DNA of 5,426 nt from an uncultured Lachnospiraceae bacterium (GTDB taxonomy: Bacteria; Bacillota; Clostridia; Lachnospirales; Lachnospiraceae): contig CAMWYL010000233.1 in the NCBI GenBank assembly GCA_947178465.1, positions 1 through 5,426 on the forward strand, read 5' to 3'. The notes below the pieces were generated by a model that was not told the DNA's origin, made no database searches, and saw nothing but the letters and a program-made list of their open reading frames with translations. A program made the position numbers and the translations under genes. Positions 1 through 5,420 of this stretch are shown in pieces (within the stretch, counting starts at the first letter, position 1; each line of letters begins with the position of its first letter).

Positions 1-374
1 ATTTGAAGGCTTACGGTGCAGCGATTGAGAATATTCAGCTTTATGATATGGTAGGTATCTCCAGAATTCCGTTTTCCTGCCCTGACGCGCTGATTGCTAC
101 TCTGGCGGACTTTATTTTATCGCTGGAGGAAGTAGATGTGGCAATTCTATATTCCCAGAGAGAGGATGGCATTAAATTCTCTGTCCGCTCCGAGCGCAGT
201 GACATTCATGCTGGAGAACTGATACGACAGGCACTGGAAGGTTTGGGAGATGGAGGAGGGCATGCAGTAATGGCAGGCGGACTGATTGGAAAAGAGAATG
301 TTTCCAAGCTGGGTCGTGATTTAGAATATGCAATCCGAGATCTTTTTCTGAAATTTTGCAATCCGGAAGATTAA
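1..374 (+). CDS. DHH/DHHA1-family phosphoesterase, C-terminal part (5' end outside window)
   Basis: This is the C-terminal 124 or so residues of a DHH-superfamily phosphoesterase, the group that includes the NrnA-type nanoRNase/pAp phosphatases and related cyclic-dinucleotide and oligonucleotide hydrolases. The frame is open from the first base of the window, so the catalytic DHH domain lies upstream and cannot be seen. What is visible is a DHHA1 substrate-binding domain. A beta-rich stretch (ILYSQREDGIKFSVRSE) is followed by a helix and the diagnostic glycine-rich motif GGGHAVMAGG (positions 252-281), which matches the GGGH-x-x-A-G signature of the family. The TTG at position 3 is only the first codon of the open frame and not a credible start. 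Full-length relatives are about 310-340 residues, so roughly the last third is here. Exact substrate (NrnA-like or another DHH subgroup) cannot be decided from this part. No clear terminator follows the stop codon. Confidence 0.85.
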   Translation, partial: LKAYGAAIENIQLYDMVGISRIPFSCPDALIATLADFILSLEEVDVAILYSQREDGIKFSVRSERSDIHAGELIRQALEGLGDGGGHAVMAGGLIGKENVSKLGRDLEYAIRDLFLKFCNPED

Positions 375-479
375 CTTATTGGCAGTGTTCCTGATGAAAT
401 CAAAAGTTGTGCAATGTTCTTTTTGGATATTGGATTAAAGACAACGATAAATGCCTTTATGAAAAAATTCTGTGCATAA
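375..479 (+). pseudogene. Possible decayed RelB/DinJ-type antitoxin remnant
   Basis: Directly after the DHH gene's stop codon, in the same frame, lie 34 sense codons with no start of their own, ending in a TAA at 477-479. They contain DEIKSCAMFFLDIGL followed by KTTINAFMKKFCA. This resembles the ribbon-helix-helix region of RelB/DinJ antitoxins, which usually reads DEElK..Ae.lF..LGl..TTAiN.Fl.q. The match needs several one-residue gaps, and no intact start, C-terminus or toxin gene is visible, so if it is real it is a dead fragment. It could equally be chance similarity in ordinary spacer. The rest of the 375-551 gap shows only weak promoter-like hexamers (for example CATAAT at 475-480 and TACAAT at 516-521), with no convincing -35 partner. 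Confidence 0.25.
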
Positions 480-551
480 TCCCTTAAAGCTAAAAGAAAA
501 CAACAGTTTTGCCGATACAATATGCAAAGAGTTTGGAAAGGGGAATGTGAT

Positions 552-1064
552 ATGCCTGTTATTCAATTCAATCATACAGTATCGGCAGATAATTCAAAGG
601 AGGTTGTGACCTCCGGCGTTACAACACAGAAAAAGAGCAATTCCTTTACGATTCCCGTAATCGGGAAAAAGGATGGTTGTTCTTTTTCCTTTTTAAAACA
701 GAAACCTGCAGTCAATGCGAACGAATATTGGGGAATGCTCAATCAGGCAGAACAGAGCGCAAAGGCTTCGTCTGACAGCAACAAGGACTTCCTGCGGGCA
801 TTGAAAATCGCAAAGCGGATTATGAACGGCGACAGAGTGCCTCTGAAGGACAAAATGTTTCTGATGAATTTCAGCATGGAAATGTATACAATGGCGGTTA
901 TGCTGGCAAAAAGCAATGACGATCCGAAGGATTACGAGAGCGTTTTAGATGAGGAGGAAAATGAGCATTCCGAAGAGGCTGAGGCAGATTCTGATACAGA
1001 GACCGTCTCAAGCGATACGGCAGGAGAACCCGTGACGACCGGAACAGGGGAAGGAACGGAATAA
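552..1064 (+). CDS. Hypothetical small protein with helical core and acidic tail
   Basis: This encodes a 170-residue protein of unknown function. I chose the ATG at 552 because AAAGGGG (537-543) sits 8 bases upstream; an in-frame ATG at 522 has no such site. Residues 1-55 are Ser/Thr/Lys-rich and look disordered. Residues about 77-121 (from NKDFLRALKIAKRIMNGDRVP to MAVMLAK) form a helix-loop-helix core with a GD-x-VP-x-KD turn. I associate this with uncharacterised small clostridial proteins whose core reads roughly 'A..IARRI..GD.VP..DE..L...'. Residues 133-170 are almost all Glu, Asp, Ser, Thr and Gly, giving a strongly acidic, low-complexity tail. There is no signal peptide or membrane segment, so it is probably cytoplasmic. 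It is separated from the next operon by that operon's own promoter, and no terminator is visible after it. Its link to DNA repair, if any, rests only on proximity. Confidence 0.7.
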   Translation: MPVIQFNHTVSADNSKEVVTSGVTTQKKSNSFTIPVIGKKDGCSFSFLKQKPAVNANEYWGMLNQAEQSAKASSDSNKDFLRALKIAKRIMNGDRVPLKDKMFLMNFSMEMYTMAVMLAKSNDDPKDYESVLDEEENEHSEEAEADSDTETVSSDTAGEPVTTGTGEGTE

Positions 1065-1084
1065 GAAAAAATTGAAAAAATATA

Positions 1085-1116
1085 TTGACATACGAACAAA
1101 TGTACGCTACTATAAT
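1085..1116 (+). promoter_or_regulatory. Sigma-A-type promoter of the radical SAM/DUF4130 operon
   Basis: A perfect -35 hexamer TTGACA (1085-1090) is followed by two candidate -10 elements. TACTAT (1108-1113, 4 of 6) is at the ideal 17-base spacing. TATAAT (1111-1116, 6 of 6) is at a long 20-base spacing. Either would start transcription near 1119-1123, about 40 bases before the ATG at 1160. A LexA-like box lies inside the spacer. The TTG that opens the radical SAM reading frame is part of the -35 hexamer, which argues against using it as a start codon. Confidence 0.7.
1093..1106 (+). promoter_or_regulatory. LexA/DinR-like SOS box 1
   Basis: CGAACAAATGTACG fits the Gram-positive LexA (DinR) operator, usually given as CGAAC-N4-GTTCG, with one mismatch in the right half (GTACG). 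It lies between the -35 and -10 elements, where a bound repressor would block RNA polymerase. The downstream genes belong to a predicted DNA repair or modification pair, which makes SOS control plausible. Binding itself is inferred. Confidence 0.65.
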
Positions 1117-1130
1117 ACAAACAGGTATTC

Positions 1131-1144
1131 GAAACGTATGTTTG
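1131..1144 (+). promoter_or_regulatory. LexA/DinR-like SOS box 2
   Basis: GAAACGTATGTTTG matches 11 of 14 positions of the Gram-positive LexA consensus CGAACRNRYGTTYC. Its core AAAC-GTAT-GTTT has perfectly symmetric arms. It lies just downstream of the likely transcription start and just before the ribosome binding site. Its centre is 38 bases from the centre of box 1. It is weaker than box 1 at the outer bases, and two boxes together could allow cooperative repression. Confidence 0.5.
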
Positions 1145-1159
1145 CGAGGTGGATGTCAT

Positions 1160-2587
1160 ATGCAGTCAGAGAATATAAGAGCGGACAGCCTTCCTATAAT
1201 GGAAAGTGCGATAGATAATACGCTTCCGGCAGTGGAGGCTGTTTCCTGCGAAAGAAATACCTGTGGCGGGATAGAAACCTTTGTAAAGGATACGCAGAGC
1301 ACAATGGAGAAGCTCACAATCCTGTCTGACGCTGCGAAATATGATGTGGCCTGTACAAGCTCCGGCGTTGACCGAAAGGGAAACGGGAAGGACATGGGAA
1401 ACTGCCTTGCGGCGGGAATTTGTCATAGTTTCTCGGCGGACGGCAGATGTATTTCCCTGTTGAAGATTTTATTGTCAAACGAATGCATTTATGATTGTAA
1501 ATATTGCCTGAACCGAAGAAGCAACGATGTCCCACGGGCAACCTTTACGCCGGACGAGGTCTGCGAGCTGACGATGAATTTTTACCGCCGCAATTATATT
1601 GAGGGACTGTTTCTAAGTTCAGGAATCGTCAATAACCCGAATTATACGATGGAATTGATTTATGCGACCCTGTACAAGCTCAGAAATGAGTACCGCTTTC
1701 GCGGATATGTGCATGTGAAGGGGATTCCCGGGGCGGATGCGATGTTAATTCAGAAGGTGGGATATCTTGCCGACAGGATGAGCGTCAATCTGGAACTGCC
1801 GACAGCGGAGGGGTTGAGCAGGCTTGCGCCGAACAAGCATCGGAAAAACATCCTGACGCCGATGCGTCAGATTCAGAATGGAATTACACAGGGCAAGCAG
1901 GAGGTAGCGATTTATCGGAGCGCTCCGGCCTTTGTCCCCGCAGGACAGTCCACACAGATGATTATTGGGGCAACTCCAGAGAGCGATTATCAGGTTATGG
2001 CGGTTGCGCAGGGGCTTTATGACAATTTTCAGCTTAAGAGAGTGTTTTATTCCGCATATGTAGGTGTAAATAACGATAAGGAGCTTCCGGCGCCGAGCAC
2101 CGCAACGCCGCTGCTGCGGGAGCATCGGCTGTATCAGGCGGATTGGCTGCTGCGTTTTTATCATTTCAGGGTTGAGGAGCTTTTAGATGAAAAGAGGCCG
2201 AACTTCAATGTTTTGCTTGACCCGAAGTGTGATTGGGCGTTAAAGCACTTAGAGCAGTTCCCGGTGGAAATTAACCGCGCGGATTATCATACATTGCTGC
2301 GCGTCCCGGGGATCGGTGTGAAGAGTGCGCAGCGGATTTGCGGGGCAAGGAAAAGCGGCGCGCTCAGCTTTGATAATCTGAAAAAGCTCGGCGTTGTGTT
2401 GAAGCGGGCATTGTATTTTATCACCTGCAATGGGAAAATGATGTATCGGACGAAGCTGGAGGAGGATTATATCACCAGAAATCTCCTCTCCCTGCATGAA
2501 AAGCTGCCCTTTGACAAGGATGGGATGACATATCGGCAGCTTACGCTTTTTGATGATTCGGAGAATAACGTAGCCTTGTTTGGCTGA
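1160..2587 (+). CDS. Putative DNA modification/repair radical SAM protein (TIGR03916 family) with C-terminal helix-hairpin-helix
   Basis: This is a 475-residue radical SAM protein of the TIGR03916 family (rSAM_link_UDG). The family is almost always paired with a TIGR03915 or uracil-DNA-glycosylase-fused TIGR03914 partner and is predicted, but not shown, to act on DNA. The [4Fe-4S]/SAM motif is C109-x3-C113-x2-C116 (CIYDCKYC). Other family landmarks are YDVACTSSGVDR (61-72), GICHSFSADGRC (86-97), IEGLFLSSG and VNLELPT. Residues about 376-395 (LLRVPGIGVKSAQ) form a helix-hairpin-helix, a typical non-specific DNA-binding element. The start is ATG 1160, preceded by GAGGTGG (1146-1152) with 7 bases between. 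The usual family start corresponds to M49 (position 1304), so residues 1-48 are an extra N-terminal extension of no recognisable domain. Extra cysteines C65, C82, C88 and C97 lie before the cluster motif. The partner gene begins 39 bases downstream. The substrate is unknown. Confidence 0.92.
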   Translation: MQSENIRADSLPIMESAIDNTLPAVEAVSCERNTCGGIETFVKDTQSTMEKLTILSDAAKYDVACTSSGVDRKGNGKDMGNCLAAGICHSFSADGRCISLLKILLSNECIYDCKYCLNRRSNDVPRATFTPDEVCELTMNFYRRNYIEGLFLSSGIVNNPNYTMELIYATLYKLRNEYRFRGYVHVKGIPGADAMLIQKVGYLADRMSVNLELPTAEGLSRLAPNKHRKNILTPMRQIQNGITQGKQEVAIYRSAPAFVPAGQSTQMIIGATPESDYQVMAVAQGLYDNFQLKRVFYSAYVGVNNDKELPAPSTATPLLREHRLYQADWLLRFYHFRVEELLDEKRPNFNVLLDPKCDWALKHLEQFPVEINRADYHTLLRVPGIGVKSAQRICGARKSGALSFDNLKKLGVVLKRALYFITCNGKMMYRTKLEEDYITRNLLSLHEKLPFDKDGMTYRQLTLFDDSENNVALFG

Positions 2588-2626
2588 TTCCCGCCGTGAG
2601 GTGTCAAGTGGAAACGGAGGTTCTGT

Positions 2627-3430
2627 ATGGAGGAGCACGTACTGATCTGTGAGGACAGCATTGACGGTATTCTCACGGGGATCTATGAGGCCTATCAATA
2701 TAAGAAGGATAACGGTATTGACAGCCATGATTGGATGCACCTTGCGGTAAAGGAACCTGATATCGGGCGTCTGCTTACCTGTTATACAAAGATTGAAACC
2801 AACGCGGAGAAGGCGCAGAAGGTCAGCAGAACCATCAAGCGGGAGTTGGGAGAGCATACTTTCTACGATTTGTGTCTGGCTATGGTTTCCGCGGATGCGG
2901 AGAAAGCCGATGCGGTTTACCATACCGTTGTAATCGGGCTGAAATATCACGACCGCAATGTGTTTGCAAGGCTGGGTGAGCCTGCGGTACAGAAAGCTTT
3001 TGCGTGTCAGAGAGGGGCGGGAAACGAACTGAACCATTACAGGCAGTTCTTGCGCTTTGCGGAGCTGGAAAGCGGGATATTATATGCGAAGATAGGCGCA
3101 AGGGACCGTATTCTGCCCTTTTTGATGCCGCACTTTGCAGACAGGCTGCCCGCGGATAATTTTGTGATTTATGACGAACTGAGCGGCGTGTTTGGACTGC
3201 ATCCACAGTATAAGCAGTGGTATCTGGTGAACGGTGCGGATTTTGATGAGGATTCACTGGTCTTTTCCAAAGCAGAGGCGGAGTATAGCGCGCTGTTTAC
3301 GCAGTTTTGTGAGAGCATTGCGATTGAGGCGAGGACGAATCCGAAGCTTCAGATGAATATGCTTCCGCTGCGGTTTCGCAAGTACATGGTGGAGTTTGAA
3401 CGGAGGGCGAATGAGGAAACATTACATTGA
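2627..3430 (+). CDS. TIGR03915/DUF4130 family probable DNA metabolism protein, partner of the radical SAM protein
   Basis: This 267-residue protein is the stand-alone form of the conserved partner of TIGR03916 radical SAM proteins (SAM_7_link_chp, DUF4130). In some other bacteria the same region is fused to a uracil-DNA-glycosylase-like domain; here no such domain is present, as the protein ends soon after the DUF4130 core. Visible family blocks are an N-terminal segment (EDSIDGILTGIYEAYQ), HYRQFLRFAELESGILYAKI (138-157), PHFADRLPADNFVIYD (168-183) and the C-terminal LPLRFRKYMVEF (246-257). There is no signal peptide or membrane segment, so it is presumably cytoplasmic and acts with the upstream gene product. 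The start ATG has GGAGG (2616-2620) 6 bases upstream. Its last 20 bases overlap the start of the acyltransferase gene. Biochemical function is not established; a role in damaged-base handling is inferred from the family's association with uracil-DNA glycosylase. Confidence 0.9.
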   Translation: MEEHVLICEDSIDGILTGIYEAYQYKKDNGIDSHDWMHLAVKEPDIGRLLTCYTKIETNAEKAQKVSRTIKRELGEHTFYDLCLAMVSADAEKADAVYHTVVIGLKYHDRNVFARLGEPAVQKAFACQRGAGNELNHYRQFLRFAELESGILYAKIGARDRILPFLMPHFADRLPADNFVIYDELSGVFGLHPQYKQWYLVNGADFDEDSLVFSKAEAEYSALFTQFCESIAIEARTNPKLQMNMLPLRFRKYMVEFERRANEETLH

Positions 3431-4448
3431 TAATCTGCGCAATTTGACAATCCTGCTGTTATTTCCGGTGCATACCTTTATGATATGGAATGATTTTGGT
3501 TCCGGCTTCTATATATGGGTGGGTGAGAGTCGGCTGTTGAGTACCTTGATTGTATTGGTGAACCCTTGGTTTATGCCGATTCTGTTTGTGCTGGCAGGGA
3601 TGAGTGCACGATACGCGCTGCAAAGAAGGACGGTAAAGGAATTTATTGTGCAACGGATAAACAAGCTTTTGATTCCTTTTGTTGCCGGGATGCTGCTTTT
3701 AGTTCCGTTCCAGACGCTGTATGCGCGGAAGTATTTTTACGGTTATACAGGCGGTGTTTTAGAGAATTACGGATATTTTTTCACGCATCTTACGGATTTC
3801 AGCGGCTATGATGGAGCGTTTTCACCCGGGCAGCTTTGGTTTATTCTGTTCCTGTTTGTTATTTCCATGATAAGCCTGATTCTATTCCGATACCTGCCAT
3901 ATGACAGCGTGTCCGCAAGGATTGCCCGATTGCCGGCCTTTGGGGTGTTGCTTTTATTCATTCCGATATGGCTGATGTATTATCTCGGTAATTTCGGCGG
4001 GTTCAGTATCGGGAAGGATTTGGCGCTCTATCTGATGGGATATTATGTGCTTAGCAACGACAACATCATGGAGAAGCTGGAGAGCAGTATAAAGTGGCTT
4101 GCTTCCATGTGTATAATAGGAACGGTTCTGCTGGTGGTATTGTATTATAAGCTTGCCTACTATGGGGATTTGTGGATAAACTACATTGGGTGGAATACAA
4201 TATTGGTCTTGCTGGTGCTTGGAAAACGGTATTTGAATAAGAGTACACGGTTTACTGTGTATTTCAACAGGGCATCCTATCCGATTTATATTCTGCATCA
4301 GACGATTCTGGTAATGTTTGCCTATTATATCGTGCAAAAATGCAGGGGAACCGCATTGCAGGCGGGGATTATCTGTATTGGCAGCTTTGTGCTGACGGTA
4401 GCTGCTTATCATGTGCTTTGGGGAGTGGCAGACAGGATAAAAAAGTAA
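3411..4448 (+). CDS. Acyltransferase family 3 membrane protein
   Basis: This 345-residue integral membrane protein belongs to the acyltransferase-3 family (OafA/NodX-like), which moves acyl groups, often acetyl, onto sugars or other cell-surface molecules. The N-terminus (YIDNLRNLTILLLFPVHTF, residues 5-23) carries the family's conserved Arg (R10) and His (H21) in the first helix. FSPGQLWFILFLFVISMI (137-154) and ASYPIYILHQTILV (288-301) are further family blocks. I count about ten hydrophobic segments, and the length is typical. I prefer ATG 3411, preceded by GGAGGG (3402-3407), over an upstream in-frame TTG at 3396. The start lies 20 bases inside the end of the DUF4130 gene in another frame, so the two are probably translationally coupled. 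The acyl donor and acceptor cannot be told from sequence. The position in a likely SOS-controlled operon is unexpected for a surface-modification enzyme. Confidence 0.85.
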   Translation: MRKHYIDNLRNLTILLLFPVHTFMIWNDFGSGFYIWVGESRLLSTLIVLVNPWFMPILFVLAGMSARYALQRRTVKEFIVQRINKLLIPFVAGMLLLVPFQTLYARKYFYGYTGGVLENYGYFFTHLTDFSGYDGAFSPGQLWFILFLFVISMISLILFRYLPYDSVSARIARLPAFGVLLLFIPIWLMYYLGNFGGFSIGKDLALYLMGYYVLSNDNIMEKLESSIKWLASMCIIGTVLLVVLYYKLAYYGDLWINYIGWNTILVLLVLGKRYLNKSTRFTVYFNRASYPIYILHQTILVMFAYYIVQKCRGTALQAGIICIGSFVLTVAAYHVLWGVADRIKK

Positions 4449-4454
4449 AAACTA

Positions 4455-4483
4455 TTGCAAAAAAGGGATGTGTCATGTATGAT
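4455..4483 (+). promoter_or_regulatory. Promoter of the ZTP riboswitch-IMP cyclohydrolase unit
   Basis: TTGCAA (4455-4460, 4 of 6 to the -35 consensus) and TATGAT (4478-4483, 5 of 6 to the -10 consensus) are separated by exactly 17 bases. The predicted transcription start, near 4490, falls just before the first helix of the riboswitch aptamer at 4492, which independently supports this promoter. The -10 overlaps the left arm of a 9-base inverted repeat (4472-4480 and 4492-4500). Confidence 0.55.
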
Positions 4484-4489
4484 GGAAAT

Positions 4490-4604
4490 AGATACATGAC
4501 TGACGGAAACAGGGAACTGTGTAGGAAAACCTACGGGGAGTGTATGGAAATGAAAAGCCGACCGTCTGGGCAGCGTTGAAGAAGTGCGCCCGGACGGTTT
4601 TATA
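4490..4604 (+). promoter_or_regulatory. ZTP (pfl motif) riboswitch with terminator expression platform
   Basis: This leader RNA matches the ZTP/ZMP-sensing pfl riboswitch. Conserved blocks appear in order: TGACTGACGG (4497-4506), CGGGGAG (4534-4540) and GCCGACCGTCTGGGCA (4557-4572). P1 pairs ATACA (4492-4496) with TGTAT (4541-4545). The diagnostic pseudoknot forms between GACGG (4502-4506) and CCGTC (4562-4566), with a compensated pair relative to the usual GGCGG/CCGCC. P3 pairs GCC (4557-4559) with GGC (4569-4571). Between P1 strands lie small hairpins ACAG-GGAA-CTGT (4509-4520) and GTAGG-AAAA-CCTAC (4521-4534); which of them is the canonical P2 I cannot say. The P3/pseudoknot strand is also the 5' arm of the terminator, so ligand binding should prevent termination (ON switch). 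The downstream IMP cyclohydrolase gene fits the known purine and one-carbon targets of this class. Confidence 0.88.
4561..4604 (+). terminator. Intrinsic terminator, expression platform of the riboswitch
   Basis: ACCGTCTGGGC (4561-4571) pairs with GCCCGGACGGT (4588-4598) in an 11-base stem with one T-G wobble and a 16-base loop, followed by the T-rich run TTTTAT (4598-4603). The 5' arm overlaps the aptamer's P3 and pseudoknot bases, so terminator and ligand-bound aptamer exclude each other. It would also stop read-through from the acyltransferase operon, which has no separate terminator of its own. Confidence 0.85.
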
Positions 4605-4630
4605 CTATAAAAACACGGAACGGACTTCTT

Positions 4631-4660
4631 CATGCACACGGTAACTTATAAACCGGCATG
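4631..4660 (+). other. Imperfect hairpin in the leader downstream of the riboswitch terminator
   Basis: CATGC (4631-4635) pairs with GCATG (4656-4660), and CGGT (4639-4642) with ACCG (4652-4655). This gives a 9-base stem with a 3-base bulge and a 9-base loop. It has no T-run, so it is not a terminator, and it does not cover the GGAGG site at 4696-4700. It exists only in transcripts that pass the terminator. Function, if any, is unknown. Confidence 0.35.
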
Positions 4661-4705
4661 ATGAATTGCCACGATTTTACACATGATTTTAGAATGGAGG
4701 AAAAG

Positions 4706-5419
4706 ATGAGAATGTTGTCATTGGAACAGGAACTGAAAGGAAACACATACCCGGGAAGGGGAATTGTCATCGGGAAAACAAAGGACGGAAAGCATGCGGC
4801 AATTGCCTATTTTATTATGGGTAGAAGCGTAAACAGCAGGAACCGTGTATTCGTTGAGGACGGGGAGGGCATACGCACACAGGCTTTTGACCCTGCAAAG
4901 CTCAGTGACCCCAGCTTAGTTATTTATGCTCCGGTACGTGTATTGGGAAACAAGACGATTGTGACAAACGGTGACCAGACAGATACCATTTATGAACTGA
5001 TGGATAAGCAGATGACTTTTGAACAGGCGCTTCGGACGAGAGAATTTGAGCCGGACGCGCCGAACTATACGCCCAGAATATCGGGGATTCTCCACATTGA
5101 GAACGGCAGCTTTAATTATGCAATGTCGATTTTGAAGAGCAATAACGGGAATCCGGATGCGTGCAACCGTTTTACCTTTGCATACAGCAATCCGATTGCG
5201 GGAGAGGGGCATTTCATTCATACATATATGGGCGATGGGGAGCCGCTTCCAAGCTTTGAGGGTGAACCGAAATCAGTAGAAATCCCTGATGATATGGATA
5301 CCTTTGCAAACCTTGTATGGACAAATCTGAATGAAGACAATAAGGTGTCGCTGTTTATCAGATTTATTGATATTGCGACAGGAACCTATGAGACAAAGAT
5401 TTTCAATAAAAACAAGTAG
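4706..5419 (+). CDS. purO: IMP cyclohydrolase, archaeal PurO-like family
   Basis: This 237-residue protein belongs to the IMP cyclohydrolase family best known from archaeal PurO, which closes the ring of FAICAR to give IMP in the last step of de novo purine synthesis. Family landmarks are YPGRGIVIGKTKDGK (15-29), GRSVNSRNR (39-47), TNGDQTDTI (87-95), NYTPRISGI (120-128) and GEGHFIHTYMGDG (166-178); the TNG..TD and TPRI.G blocks are those of archaeal PurO. It is about 35 residues longer than typical archaeal PurO. I chose ATG 4706, with GGAGG (4696-4700) 5 bases upstream. In-frame ATGs at 4658 and 4694 are less likely: the first lies in a hairpin and the second overlaps the ribosome binding site. 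The upstream ZTP riboswitch, which senses the AICAR-derived ligand, supports a purine role. A bifunctional bacterial PurH would normally do this step, so a separate AICAR formyltransferase is expected, possibly the next gene. Confidence 0.88.
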   Translation: MRMLSLEQELKGNTYPGRGIVIGKTKDGKHAAIAYFIMGRSVNSRNRVFVEDGEGIRTQAFDPAKLSDPSLVIYAPVRVLGNKTIVTNGDQTDTIYELMDKQMTFEQALRTREFEPDAPNYTPRISGILHIENGSFNYAMSILKSNNGNPDACNRFTFAYSNPIAGEGHFIHTYMGDGEPLPSFEGEPKSVEIPDDMDTFANLVWTNLNEDNKVSLFIRFIDIATGTYETKIFNKNK

Positions 5420-5420
5420 A

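Noticed and set aside
375..430. Terminator for the DHH phosphoesterase gene
   Set aside because: A T-run occurs at 420-424, but I could find no stable inverted repeat before it.
1085..1159. Extended start of the radical SAM protein at TTG 1085
   Set aside because: The TTG is part of the -35 hexamer, and the SOS-like boxes and ribosome binding site lie inside this stretch; ATG 1160 has a strong site.
1745..2164. Minus-strand open frame of 139 codons
   Set aside because: It is fully antisense to the conserved radical SAM gene, with low-complexity translation typical of a shadow frame.
2249..3037. Long minus-strand open frame of 262 codons
   Set aside because: It lies antisense to two well-supported family genes, spans their junction, has no recognisable domain and is explained by codon bias on the other strand.
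4475..4579. Possible 34-residue leader peptide ending in the terminator loop
   Set aside because: Its ATG lies upstream of the predicted transcription start and the rest is the structured ZTP aptamer.
4576..4606. Second promoter (TTGAAG with TATACT) after the terminator
   Set aside because: The -35 is weak, the spacing is 19 bases, and the elements fall within the terminator loop and its T-run.
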